Assembly: GCA_036571765.1 (NCBI GenBank)
Contig: BROE01000023.1
Span: 4,237,490-4,301,489, forward strand
Source: Plecoglossus altivelis
Lineage: Eukaryota; Chordata; Actinopteri; Osmeriformes; Plecoglossidae
Reading direction: 5' to 3'
DNA: 64,000 bases
The translations under genes were made by a program, and so were the position numbers. The stretch's first letter is position 1, and each line of letters opens with the position of its first letter. The notes below the pieces were generated by a model, which was not told where the DNA came from, made no database searches, and worked only from the letters and a program-made list of their open reading frames with translations. Below are positions 36,937 to 47,658 of this stretch, piece by piece.

Positions 36937-39900
36937 CTGGACGGGTCTTTGAAGGGAACGATCACAGACTCCGCTAACCTTCTGAGAACAAAACACTCAG
37001 ACGCCCCTCGTCACATCCCTCCAGACCCTGCCTCGCAAGCGGTCCGTTTCCGATGGTTTGATTTCGATTTTTTTTAAGCCCCATCGTTCAATAAACGATG
37101 GTTGGAAGTCTTGAAAGAGGGGGGAAAGTAGGGCATGAGGCAGTGGTGGTTAATAATATGCTTGTTGACAACATGCAGCTGGAGTAGCGCAGTGTGCTAG
37201 CTAGGTGCTGGAGGGTGGACAAGGCTATGTTAAGTATAGTCAGGGGCCATTTTGACAACAGCCCTAACGACACCAAAAAGACTGCAACCACTTATAGCTC
37301 AGACAGTTAGACTCAGCAGGAACTTTGGAAATGAAGACGTGGGTAAGCATCACACAGACAGGCCTTGTCACCTCTGTTTAAACAGCACATCATACTAGAC
37401 ACCCAAAAAAAACCTTTTGTCGAAATACGTCTGGCGGACAATGAAAGTGCATATGCTGCGTTGCAAGTCATCGACAGATCGCAGCTTGGCATATTTGACT
37501 AGCGTATAGATCATTTGTTGGGCTCATTTGAATGGCTTCGTTCCTGCCAAGGGATGAGTAGGCTGTCACACTGAGATACAAATGTTACGTCGCCCTGGTG
37601 TCACGCGGCCTTTATTCTGAGAGGGAAAATGATTATCTGACACGTATGATGGCTTGTCAATACCCCATGGAGGGTTTATAAATGAGTCTTTAGAACCAAG
37701 CGAGACGAGCTGAATTAACGATCACCATTTTATTGTTGCTTTCGACAGCAGCAAATGCCCCCAAATTCGGGAAGAAAACAAGGGATCGTCCCGCTAGAAC
37801 GTTGGTCGAAATTGTGATTTTCTTTTTGTTTGTCACCAGCGCCACAACCTCAAGGAACATGCACGCTTGGCTTGGATCTAAATTCACATGAAACGGGCGA
37901 CCAAAATCACTATCATCATCATCAAGTGGGTCTCAATCATATACCATAAACCCAAACATCTCCTTAAAAACTGATCTCCAGAATAACAAATGGCGCCGAT
38001 TCCATCCACAATACCAATTTCAAAGCCATAAATTAGCCTGCCAACCATGGTCCTGTTGTCAATAAACTCCTCTGGCTATGAATTAGAGCCAGGCCTCGGC
38101 AAAACCACAATACCATTAATGGAGGCAAACCGAGTTATGACGTTTGTGTTTTTCGGGGAAGGTTAACTTACAGTTTAGCAGTTTATCAAAGCTAGCCTTC
38201 ATTTCCTAAAGATGGGGCCAAAAAGATGCTAGGGGCTGCAAAAGGCAGCCTGCTTTGGTGGTGAACCACAGCCTAGCCTGTCTATCCTTAGACAACCCTT
38301 TAGTCCACGTGCTTTTACAACAAAATCACATTCGAGCACATTTCTAGTGCAAGCTGATGCTGTGCTGCTCTCCTACTGTCACCAGCAGCAGGTCAACAGT
38401 GACTGAACAGAATGATTCTGCTAGGATTGAGTGAAGTCACATGAGGCAGTCTTGTCAAGGACTCTTCAGCCAAAAGAGAGTGCTGCAACAGTCACTACAG
38501 ACACGCTGGCTGTTTCAGTGTCTCCTGCACGACACAACATAGTATAGATGTCACTTTGACCTAACACGGCAACATCAACATCCCATTTCCCATAAAGGTT
38601 TGTTATAATACCCAGCTTCTATCCGACCATATAAAACATGTGCAGTGCCCAAAAATGATGCAGTCCATGGACGTTCAATGATCATTTTTAATTGGGCTGG
38701 AAAACAATGTATTTATTTCCTTTGTTTTTGTTTTTGCACAGCAACAGAACACTATACCCCCTGGCAGACATCGTCTTGTGTGCCAACATTAAAGCCCCAC
38801 TGAGGGAGCGATGGTGCATGAGGTAGCAGCTTCTTTGACTCGTGAGCTGCTTGGATGCTGAGGGTGCTGCTGTGAGACTGGCCCCAACGGCCACACACCA
38901 GACCCTCTGTAGCACCAGGCTACAGTCACACACCAGACCCTCTGTAGCACCAGGCTACAGTCACACACCAGACCCTCTACAGGACCAGGATACAGTCACA
39001 CCCCAGACCGTCTACAGCACCAGGCTACAGTCACACACCAGACCCTCTGTAGCACCAGGCTACAGTCACATGCCAGACCCTCTATAGCACCAGGCTACAG
39101 TCACATGCCAGACCCTCCACAGCACCAGGCTATAGCCACACACCAAGCCCTCTGTAGCACCAGGCTACAGCCATACGCCTGACCCTCCGTAGCCACACGC
39201 CAGACCCTCCGCAGCACCAGGCTACGGCCACACGCCAGACCCTACGCAGCCACACGCCAGACCCTCCGCAGCACCAGGCTACGGCCACACGTCTGACCCT
39301 TTGTAGCCTAATGTCCAGGCTACAGCCATGGAAGTTAGGCTACAGTGACCAAGAGGGAGAAGTGTGAAAATGATAGTGAGCTGTAATAAATAGGTTGAAA
39401 CTTCCTCATAACTATGTGGAGAGACTGTTGGAGACTCCCAACAACCTGTTTTCATAGAGATCCAACCACACGATATGCATATCAAGACTGGAAAGGTGTA
39501 GTAGTGTATTAGTAACCATCAACGAGGCCAAAACGCAGCGCAAGCAACAATGTTAAATGTCAGTCTGCACTTAACTGTGATGTTGGAACTGCACTCAAGT
39601 AATGACCAAAGACCAAGTTATCTGTGAATTAGTGAAGAAATGCATGCCTCCTAATCTAGTGTTCCAGGTCTTGTTTACATTGATCCCCTAGACGCAGGCA
39701 ACATCTTTTACAAAGCACTGTTTAATCACTGTGACCCACATCCAGCCGCTCTTGTGGGACCTTACACAACAATATAACAAGAATGTAGCATAATACATAA
39801 ACACCAACGAATTCAGATTTTAAAAAATCCTGACGTGTAGAAAAAAAACAAACAAGTACCAAGTCTTGGCTTAGCATCACGAATAACATCAAATACGTTT

Positions 39901-40755
39901 CTAAACGTTACCATGGGTGCAATAAAATACCCCACAAACCTGTGCAGTGGATTGAGGATCATACCGCTGGGCCATCTTGAAAACGCACGTTTGCCGGCTT
40001 TTTAACATAGCTCTACCCATGATGATGACAGTAGCAAGCTAGCTGGCTAGTATATTGTCTAATAAAAGATAAACTTGCACACTACGCATACCAGTTCCAA
40101 AGAAAACAAATGCATGAGGCTCTCAAACAGCAACAACATTGCAAAACATAAACTAAAACCTACTATCGAATAGGATAGCGCTGCGCTACTGAGCGCGATG
40201 TGGTCTAGCAAGCCGCTAACGTCGTTCCGGATTCAACATTCAACCCTCTGCTCTGGACTAGTTTAGCTAGCTAGCGCCACTAGCTAGCGCTACTAGCTAT
40301 CATTAGCTAGCAAGCTTCGTCAAGTCCGCTAGCGTCGAGAAAGTTAGCAAGCCAGTCAGTTAGGATAGATTGCTAACTTATTTGACTTAGTCAATAGTAG
40401 CGTGTCTGTGTCTCAAACTGATCGATAAGAAGTGTATCTAAGAACTAACTACATTACACAGGGAAGTTAGCGATCAAGTGCTACATAGTTAGCTTACTGG
40501 CTAACAGATTAGCTAACGTTAGCTACCTAGCAGCCGTGTTGCATTTGCCAGCTCGCGGCTTGATTGCTAGTCTTAAACTAGCTAGCCAACATTAGCACGT
40601 CGCGGAAATGCTTTGCTAGTGGTTAGCTAGCAGACATAAACCACCCATCATACACCGTTAGCTAGTTAGCTAGGTTGCTAACAATCACGTTGAAGAGGTG
40701 TGAATATGTGTGTAAAATAAGACTTACCTCCGACTCGGTACATGTTGGCCGCCAT
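26055..40755 (-). CDS. mta2: Metastasis-associated protein MTA2, NuRD complex subunit
   Basis: Nuclear scaffold of the NuRD chromatin remodelling/deacetylase complex, binding HDAC1/2. Eighteen exons: 40728-40755, 35683-35750, 34723-34816, 31448-31565, 30829-30892, 30579-30696, 30094-30196, 29436-29535, 29082-29270, 28746-28820, 28561-28619, 28132-28232, 27778-27917, 27460-27688, 27136-27225, 26905-27023, 26345-26487 and 26055-26202, closing to 661 residues (human 668). Order: BAH domain from the N-terminus (MAANMYRVGDYVYFENSSS), ELM2, SANT (EWSASEAMLFEEALEKYGKD; LPWKSLASVVQFYYMWK), then a GATA-type finger with Cys368, Cys371, Cys389 and Cys392. A basic C-terminal region ends SEPIVLED, as in MTA2. 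MTA1 and MTA3 are excluded by that tail and by eml3 next door, as in human. The ATG lies in a YY1-like site. Introns 1 and 4 are large. Confidence 0.97.
26271..26303. repeat. Poly(A)/GAA tract in mta2 last intron
   Basis: Eighteen or so A residues followed by an A/G tract; on the mta2 strand this is a T-rich tract about 70-100 nt before the last exon. Simple repeat. Confidence 0.8.
27232..27262. repeat. GAG trinucleotide repeat
   Basis: About ten GAG triplets directly upstream of the mta2 exon at 27136-27225. On the coding strand they read CTC and serve as that exon's pyrimidine tract. Confidence 0.9.
28980..29058. repeat. GT microsatellite with repeated GCGTGCAGTT interruptions
   Basis: Three GT tracts separated by two identical GCGTGCAGTT spacers, so the spacer is part of a higher-order unit. 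It lies in the mta2 intron about 20 nt after the SANT exon donor. Confidence 0.9.
29704..29717 (+). promoter_or_regulatory. CTCF-like motif (full core match)
   Basis: CCACTAGATGGCAC matches the CTCF core CCASYAGRKGGCRS at all 14 positions. It sits inside mta2, in the intron between the exons at 29436-29535 and 30094-30196. Motif only. Confidence 0.5.
30465..30521. repeat. GT microsatellite, about 28 repeats
   Basis: Uninterrupted GT dinucleotide array in the intron between mta2 exons 6 and 7. Length should be polymorphic. Confidence 0.95.
30917..31112. repeat. Purine-rich GA low-complexity tract
   Basis: Nearly 200 nt of GAGA/GTAGAGAGA with very few pyrimidines on the plus strand, just upstream of the mta2 exon at 30829-30892. 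On the mta2 strand it is a very long pyrimidine tract. Confidence 0.9.
33743..33762. repeat. C homopolymer, 20 nt
   Basis: Run of 20 C on the plus strand, therefore 20 G in mta2 pre-mRNA. Confidence 0.85.
34229..34250. repeat. C homopolymer, 22 nt
   Basis: Run of 22 C on the plus strand within mta2 intron 3; exact length is prone to sequencing error. Confidence 0.85.
35140..35161. repeat. C homopolymer, 22 nt, followed by CA tract
   Basis: Run of 22 C then GCCCCCCACACACACACACGCG in mta2 intron 2; compound simple repeat. Confidence 0.85.
35479..35511. repeat. GT microsatellite
   Basis: About 16 GT repeats in mta2 intron 2. Confidence 0.9.
36906..36936. repeat. G homopolymer, 31 nt
   Basis: Thirty-one consecutive G on the plus strand in mta2 intron 1; could form a G-quadruplex or be an assembly-sensitive run. 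Confidence 0.85.
38890..39308. repeat. 35-bp minisatellite, about twelve diverged copies
   Basis: The unit contains ACACCAGACCCTCTGTAG and CACCAGGCTACAGTCACA, with a 35-bp period (e.g. GACCCTCTGTAG at 38901 and 38936). Copies at the right end are shortened and more diverged (GTAGCCACACGCCAGACC). Located in mta2 intron 1. Confidence 0.92.
40170..40690. repeat. GCTAGC/GTTAGC-rich segment at mta2 5' end
   Basis: Dense AGCTAGC, GTTAGCTAG and CTAACGTTAGCT motifs over about 500 bp just inside intron 1. It is not a clean tandem array but is strongly biased to the TAGC tetramer, a pattern I know from fish genomes. Many short palindromes result. Confidence 0.7.
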
Positions 40756-40757
40756 TC
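40746..40757 (-). promoter_or_regulatory. YY1-like site covering the mta2 start codon
   Basis: On the minus strand GAGAATGGCGGC matches the YY1 consensus AANATGGCGGC and contains the mta2 initiator ATG. This arrangement is common just downstream of TATA-less promoters. Inferred from motif only. Confidence 0.4.
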
Positions 40758-42005
40758 TCTCGTAACCCGCAACAAACACAGTTCCAGGGATTCCCCCTCT
40801 TGCGTGAAAAATGTCGATCTGAAGCTATTTTATACCTGCATTTATCGTGGACCTCCCCCGCCGTGAAACAAAGCCGGGACCCGGCACGGCAGCCAAGCTC
40901 TGGCGGGTAAAAGTTTAAAGTTTCCGTTACAATGTTTTGGGGGTACCAAAAATGTAGTCTTTGTTTCAGTCCGTTAACGACCTCCCTGTGCCTCTTCCTC
41001 ACTCACTCACGCATTCACACTTGCAGGCATGCACACACAGCCCTTGATAGCTAGCCTGTCTCTTACTCCACTCTTCCTCCCATCCTCCGCTCCCAGCTTC
41101 ATCCTCCTCTTCTTCACCTCCGCTCAGTTCACACACTCACACATACACACACACTGCCCCCCCCCGTTTGCAAACGTCATCTTCGGAAAAAAACAATCCG
41201 AATACTCCGTCATATTTACTACACGCACGCACACCTGATACTAACACACTTGGCTTACCGATGGCACTTAATGATTTGTTATGACCGCACTTTCAAACAC
41301 ACGGCACAATAAACTGGAAATACTCGGGCCCACAGAACAGAAGGCATGTCCCATGCCTTAGACAGCAGAGCACAAGATAGTCATGCCTCAATAGGTTTCC
41401 TTCTCGTATTTGCCAAAAGTCACAAATAGACCGTCGGTTCCTTTTTCATACCACTTCGAAGCTGATGCTGGCCATGTCACAGAAATGGAAATGTTCAGAA
41501 TGACCTTGTGCTACTAGCCTATACTGTCTACATGACAAGAAATCTCTTTGACTTTGGAAGTAGGGCTGCAAATGCATTTACGATGAGTAGCCTATAAAAC
41601 AACTATCTAAAAATGACTTCATACTACCTGATGCAACTGTTCTAAAAATTTATTTAAAACGAGTAAAAACCTAGTTTAAGTATAAGGCAGTATTCTCACA
41701 TTGCATTAAAAAGATCATTCTATTTTCTACAAGGCCTTGCCCACTTGACATGAACACATTCAATTTCTTGAACAATCTACTTGTGGGTATCAACGGGCAG
41801 AAAGTCCTTGATAGATCAACTACATTACGACTGACAAAAGTAGTATAATTATAAATTCAGTAATAAAAATGAATAATATTCATGATTTACATTCGATGTA
41901 TGCTAAATACAATTATTATGAACATAGCCTAATCGTTTTCTTATCCCGCAGGGATAACTGACTTGCAGAATGATATAACTGACGCTGGCAGTTATTTGCA
42001 CAATA

Positions 42006-42019
42006 CTGCCCTCTAGCGG
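42006..42019 (-). promoter_or_regulatory. CTCF-like motif
   Basis: Minus-strand CCGCTAGAGGGCAG matches the CTCF core at 13 of 14 positions, with G at a position often A or G. It sits between mta2 and eml3. Confidence 0.45.
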
Positions 42020-42324
42020 TAAATGGGACATCATACAGTTTTAAGAAATCTACGGTATTTGTCGAAACGTTTATAATCCAACATTGATACGCACACAAAG
42101 CGCCGACATTGAGACGACTCATGCAGAAGTGTGTACCAATGATAAGATTCCTCTGCATTTTCCCACTTTGTTATCTTCCTTCTGAGAGTAGCCCGGAGCA
42201 GCGATCAGCCACATCAAGGCGACTCAGTCCAAGTAATCAACTCACACCTTGCCACCGACAAGGGCAAGAGAGTAATCTGTTTTGCAAGTTTATTTAGGTG
42301 ATATTTGCGGAAGAAACCCCTGTG

Positions 42325-42399
42325 AGGACGGTGAGCTGGGGATAGCCCACCAGGGACCCGAACAGTGCTCTAAGCGAGAGTCGTACCCCGTCCAATACG
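42325..42399 (-). pseudogene. tRNA-Pro-like relic
   Basis: Minus-strand sequence contains GGGGTACGACTCTCGCTTAG, close to the D-arm to anticodon-loop part of eukaryotic tRNA-Pro (GGGGTATGATTCTCGCTTAG). It is followed by a shortened GTTCGGGTCCC that resembles a T-arm box B. The variable arm and acceptor stem do not pair normally, so this is a decayed tRNA or tRNA-derived SINE fragment, not a working tRNA. Confidence 0.35.
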
Positions 42400-42510
42400 A
42401 TTAACAAATCAACGATGTGTTATTACAACTTAAATCAGAGGAAATCCACTCTTTTTAGAGTACATTTGACTAAAATAAAATATATAAAACACTCAGGATT
42501 CATACAATGT

Positions 42511-42516
42511 TTTATT
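42511..42516 (-). other. Candidate eml3 poly(A) signal (AATAAA)
   Basis: Minus-strand AATAAA about 600 nt after the eml3 stop codon, the nearest canonical hexamer I noticed. Confidence 0.55.
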
Positions 42517-43116
42517 CAGGCACTTTAAGATTATGTGGAGGCACACGGTAAAGACATTTTAAAGTTTAAAAGTTTGATAAAAGACTATGACAAATACATA
42601 TCCATAAAGCAAAATCATTGTGGTAATTTACAAAAAGTTATAAAACTTCAAAAGAATACTTTGGAATGTAGAATTCGACTTCTTTGTCATAAGGATTAGG
42701 CTATATAACGTCAATCCGACATAAAGACACAAAAACATGGACCTTCAATGATGAAAAAACTGGAAATTCACACAAGGGATACAGAAACAAACATATTCTG
42801 TTCTGGCTAAAGTTACGCATGTGTACTTATGTCGTAACATGTGGCTCACATTGTACAAATCTATCTTTGTCATCTGAAATGAGAATCCTATAGGTTAAGG
42901 ATCTGTGTCCTTGCTCTCCCTCAAAGTAAGAACCAAAAATCTGGATAACAAAGTTTCTCCTTTTTATGTGTCAAGAACCTCTGTCTCTCAAACAAACTCT
43001 CCCTTGCTCTCTTCCCATTTCTAATGTCGCTCTCGCTCTTTCTCTCTCTCTCTCAAACTTCACTTCCACTCTGTAAACAAATTACTTTCCGAAAAACCAT
43101 TCCAGTTCTCTCATCT

Positions 43117-46100
43117 TCAGGGGCTGGGTTCGTAGGAGCTGGGGGAGGCCGAGGCTGAGGCTGAGGCCAGGGCCAAGCGCTCGCTGCTGTCCCCCGACCC
43201 TGCTCTCGTCACCCTCCACTGGAAGATGCAGGTGTCCTTCCCCCCAATGGAGAGCAGGTGTCTGTCACAGTGAGTGAAGCGCACGTTGGTCACGTGACTG
43301 CCGTGGCCCTCGTACCTGTGACTCGGAGCCTAGGGACGGGAGACCGTGCGGGACAGTTCAGGTAAGTGTGTATTCAGTTTGGTCCATGTTGCATGTCAAC
43401 ACTATATTTTATTATTTCTCACGGAATTATGTGATTCCGATGGATGCTATAGTTTGTATTGAGTGCGCGCGCCTCACCTTCAGTTTGGGGCAGGGGTACT
43501 GGAAGAGATGAACCTTGCAGAAGTCGTCGGCCACAGCCACCACCCTCTCGCTGTGGGAGCGGCAGAGAGCATTGATATCCGTCCCATCCGAGCCCTCCAA
43601 CCACACACCTGGAACACAGCCACATCAACCATATCACATCCAGCATCAAGGCAATTCAGAACATGATCTACCATCTATAACCATCACAGCTGCATCGTGT
43701 TTGAATGCTCATTTCTTTGTCCCGGTGGTACTGAAGTGTTACTGAATGCTAACCCATGACGTGGAAGCCTAACACGCAAGTGTAGGTGGCCCATTCCCTG
43801 TCTTTGCTCTCAAAGCGATTCCTCAACAGCTTGCAGCCTCCAGCCACGTCCCCTGTAGAGGTAGAGTTCATTTAAGGCAGTTAAACAGACAGTTGCACAA
43901 TTAGGATCTTAACAAAATGATGTACAGACAGTAAAGTGAGACGTGTGGACGTTCACTCACAGTACAAGATCTCGTAGTCGCCAGAGTTGGACATGATATA
44001 CTTTCCGTCTTTGGACCAGTCAAGGTGAGTGATGAAACTGGAGTGGCCCTGTTATGGGAACACAGCAAGAGATGTTGCATTAAGTCACAGCAACGTATTA
44101 TTTAGGTAACAGGCAGACAACAGGGAACTGTCTGTGTAGGACTGGTATGGAGTCCATGGGACATCATTTAAGATATGATAGCCCCACATCCAATCACAAT
44201 TTCCCATCATGCACTGCTCACATTGCACTTTCCAAAGCGGGTGTAGCGCCGGCCAGACTCTGTGACTGCGTAGATGTAGATGAAGTTATCATGGGAACCC
44301 ACAGCCAGGTAGCTCCCATCTGAAAGAGAAGAAGAGACCAGGGGTATGTTCAGAAATGGAGACAAAACAGCGCCTTCTAGGGGACGGAGGGCGTGGGACA
44401 TTTTGAACATTACTCTAAACAGAAAGGTCAGCGAGTGGTGAACCCTGACCTGGCGAGTATCTCATGACAGACAGCTGCTCGTTGCCGTCGGTGAAGTCTG
44501 AGACAACCTCTCTAGTCTTCATGTCCAGGACGAGCCACCTGTCGCCAAGAGTCACAGATGGGCGTCATAACGACAACAAATAACCAATCCCGCTCTGTTC
44601 CTTGCTGGATGACCACCACATCACCAGGAAGACAGGTTGTATCCCAGGCCGAGAATGTTAGAGGGATTGATATTCATAGCAATGAATCTTTTAAGAGACT
44701 GGTCATAGAGTGTCCTACCTCCCTGTGCTCAGGCCAACAGACACAACTGGCCCGTTCGGACAGAAATCCGCACAGAGTCCGTACTCCTAAGATCATCAAT
44801 CATATCGCAAATCATCAATCGTGGCATCAATGTTAAATAAAAAAATTTAAAAAAAGGGTTTCTGCATGAACGTGCGTGATGCGTGTGTCGTTGTGTCACC
44901 TCCAGAGTGGTGCTCCACTCCAGTTTGTGTTCCTCTGTGTTCCACAGGCACACCTGTCGGTCGTGGCCGCACGTGCAGAAGATGTTCTGGGAGGGATGTG
45001 TGGCCAAGCCCCACATCTCATCCACATGACCCTGCAAGGTTCACAAACACTCACTGTTAGTCTGCCCGGGCCTGTGAGTGTAAACGAAACCTTCTCGTAT
45101 TGGTTAACACACGAGTCATCATGATGTGTACCTGTACTATGGCCACAAAGCCGTCTGAAAAGGTGCCTCTCAGTATGGCATTTCGGGTCGTACCAACTAA
45201 CAGCTCCTCCCCATCAATGTCTGCGATGGTACGGACCGCACCAAACATCTCTGGAATCTAGACAAACAATAACAGAAGGACTGTATTAAGAATGAATCTA
45301 CCTACAATTGCATTTCCCCGCACACACACATGCGTGCGTTTCACCTCGCACTCTCTCTCAGGCGCCAGGTCTGCACTCCAGCGGATGATCTTGCGGTCTT
45401 TGCCTCCGCCGCTGAGCACAGCGCCGCCCTGCAGCATACACAGAGTAAACACACTGCCCTCATGAGCCTGTGTCTGCCGCATGATCTGAAAGGTCTCTGG
45501 AGGCAGGAAACAGACCACAAGGAAGGAGAAAGGGGTCACAAACAAATAACGCAGTCCGGTCGTTTAGCGGACGTTGATGGAACAGAGGATTGCACACAGC
45601 GACGCTAAAGTTCATTTGTCATTTTACTCGTTTAAAGTAGACGTGTGAAATGTTCTTCCAGCGTCAAAGAAACGTTGACACGGACAAGGCTGCACCTTTG
45701 GCTCCTTTCCCCAGTGTTTTGACGTCCGCTGCAGACTTGCCCCAGGTCAGGATGTTGCCATCAGAGTCGCCTGTTAGCACGTCTCCCGTCAGACTGAACA
45801 CAAAACACTGGATGAACTTTGGCTTCTTGTATTTCTGCCGGAGAGAAACGAACAAACGTCACCTGAACGTTACAGAGAACGCCCAAAAGAGAGCGGGAGG
45901 TGTTGTCTTGGCGTCGCTGGACGGCAGGGGGGGGGGCCTTGTGTTTTTTGGAGTAGCTCACTCACCCCGAAGATGCCCTGTTTCTTGGTGAGCGAGCCGG
46001 CGCTCAGGGTCCAGAAGTAGACGTGAGACTTCCCACAGGTGATGATGTTGCCGCTGTCGCTGAGGTTGAACTCCACGGCAAACACAGCCTCGTTAGTGCT

Positions 46101-47616
46101 CTGCAACACCACAACACACACACACCTGAAGAGGAACGCCTTTACCTGGAATATCCTACTGAACTATCTTGAAGAAATACGCATGAGATTAGATGTTCTG
46201 TTGCCATAACAGGTCTTGTCTACAGTACCAGTCTACGTTGAAGGATGGGCATACGACACTATGAAATGACACAGTGTAGACAGTCCTAAATCACAGTTTA
46301 TGTTAAGCTGTGTGTTCACAGTATGTGGTCTGAATCCCCGCACTCCCAATATGGAGCAGTGAGGCGCCCATGACAAATGAGCCTTGTGCAAACCCATTTA
46401 TGATAATATGAGCAGTCCAGCGTCTATGCTACAAGGCTCTGTCAAAAGAGATAGAAAATGATCTCATCCCTCTGCCCGCCTATGTACAGCTAATCTCCTG
46501 GTCATGCACATTTATACATACATATATACTAACACACACACACACACACACACACACCACATACCACACCTCAGCAGAACCGCTGGACAAATTCAGTCTA
46601 AAATATTTACACAGTTGCCATAACAACCCCGCTCAAATTGCTCTCAGGGAAGTTGAGAAATTTGGGACAAAAGCCTGTGATAGACCCGGTTGATACCTCG
46701 GCCGTACTTTCTCTTAATCTCCACAAACAGACCTCCTTTATAAGTGGCTCTACAGACTCCCCGTGTAATGTAATTCTGGCTTTAGCGCTTCCTACGCATG
46801 CTAATTCTAGTTCTGGCTCCCAGCGAAGACACATGGGAGGTAGATTCCCTTCTGACAGAATGAGGGGAACGCTTGATATCAGACACCAGACAGACATTCT
46901 TTTATCTATATGTTCTCAAACCACAAATTCCCTGGTATTCCGTGTGTGTGCGTGTACGTTCAGTGTGTGAGTGTGTGTGTGTCTACTGCCTGTGTGTGTG
47001 CGTGCATACGTTCTCTATGTGTGTGTGTGTGTGTGCGTGCATACGTTCAGTGTGTGTGTACAGTACGTGCATGTGTGCATTGCCATACCTTAACTTCAGC
47101 ATGCTTGGTGCCTTTGGCACAGTCCCACACAGACAGCATGTGTTCATTGGAGTCATCAATCACACACAGGTAAGCGCCACAGTCCTGCAGCCCAGACAGG
47201 CAGAGACAGAGGAGGGGAGCAGAGAGGAGGAGGAGGGAAAGGAGAAGAGGAGCACGAGGGAAAGGAGAACGAGGGAGAACGAGGGAAAGGGAATATGGCA
47301 GATGGAAAGGTTATGCAAGAAAGCGACAAGGACACAGGGAAAGCGAGCGTTGATTTTTTAAAAAGAGACAGAGGGAGAGATGTGTCAGTGAGTTCATCAT
47401 TAGTGGTCATTGACTGTTAACATACTCAAGTCACAAGAGTGTTGTGTGTGTAGATAGGCTATGCTAGACGGGGAGAGCTAGCCAGCAGGCTGGGACTCAC
47501 AGCAGTGGAGAAGGCCACAGAGCCCACGCCTCTCTCGAAGGTGCCCAGACCAATCTGCTGGAGGGTTACCAGTGTGGACGAGTCCCAGATATGGACGAAA
47601 GGCTGCAGAGGCTGTT

Positions 47617-47658
<42 letters not shown>

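Larger units (their letters stand above)
35751..40727. other. mta2 intron 1
   Basis: 5-kb first intron. It holds a G31 homopolymer (36906-36936), a repeat-free block at about 37540-38170 that looks like regulatory DNA, the 35-bp minisatellite (about 38890-39308) and, next to exon 1, a GCTAGC-rich segment (40170-40690). No coding gene. Confidence 0.6.
40756..43116. other. mta2 promoter side and eml3 3' UTR
   Basis: 2.4 kb between the mta2 start and the eml3 stop. Contents from right to left: eml3 3' UTR ending near an AATAAA at 42511-42516, a tRNA-like relic (about 42325-42399), a CTCF-like motif (42006-42019), then AT-rich unique sequence and the mta2 promoter. No additional gene supported. 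Confidence 0.55.
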
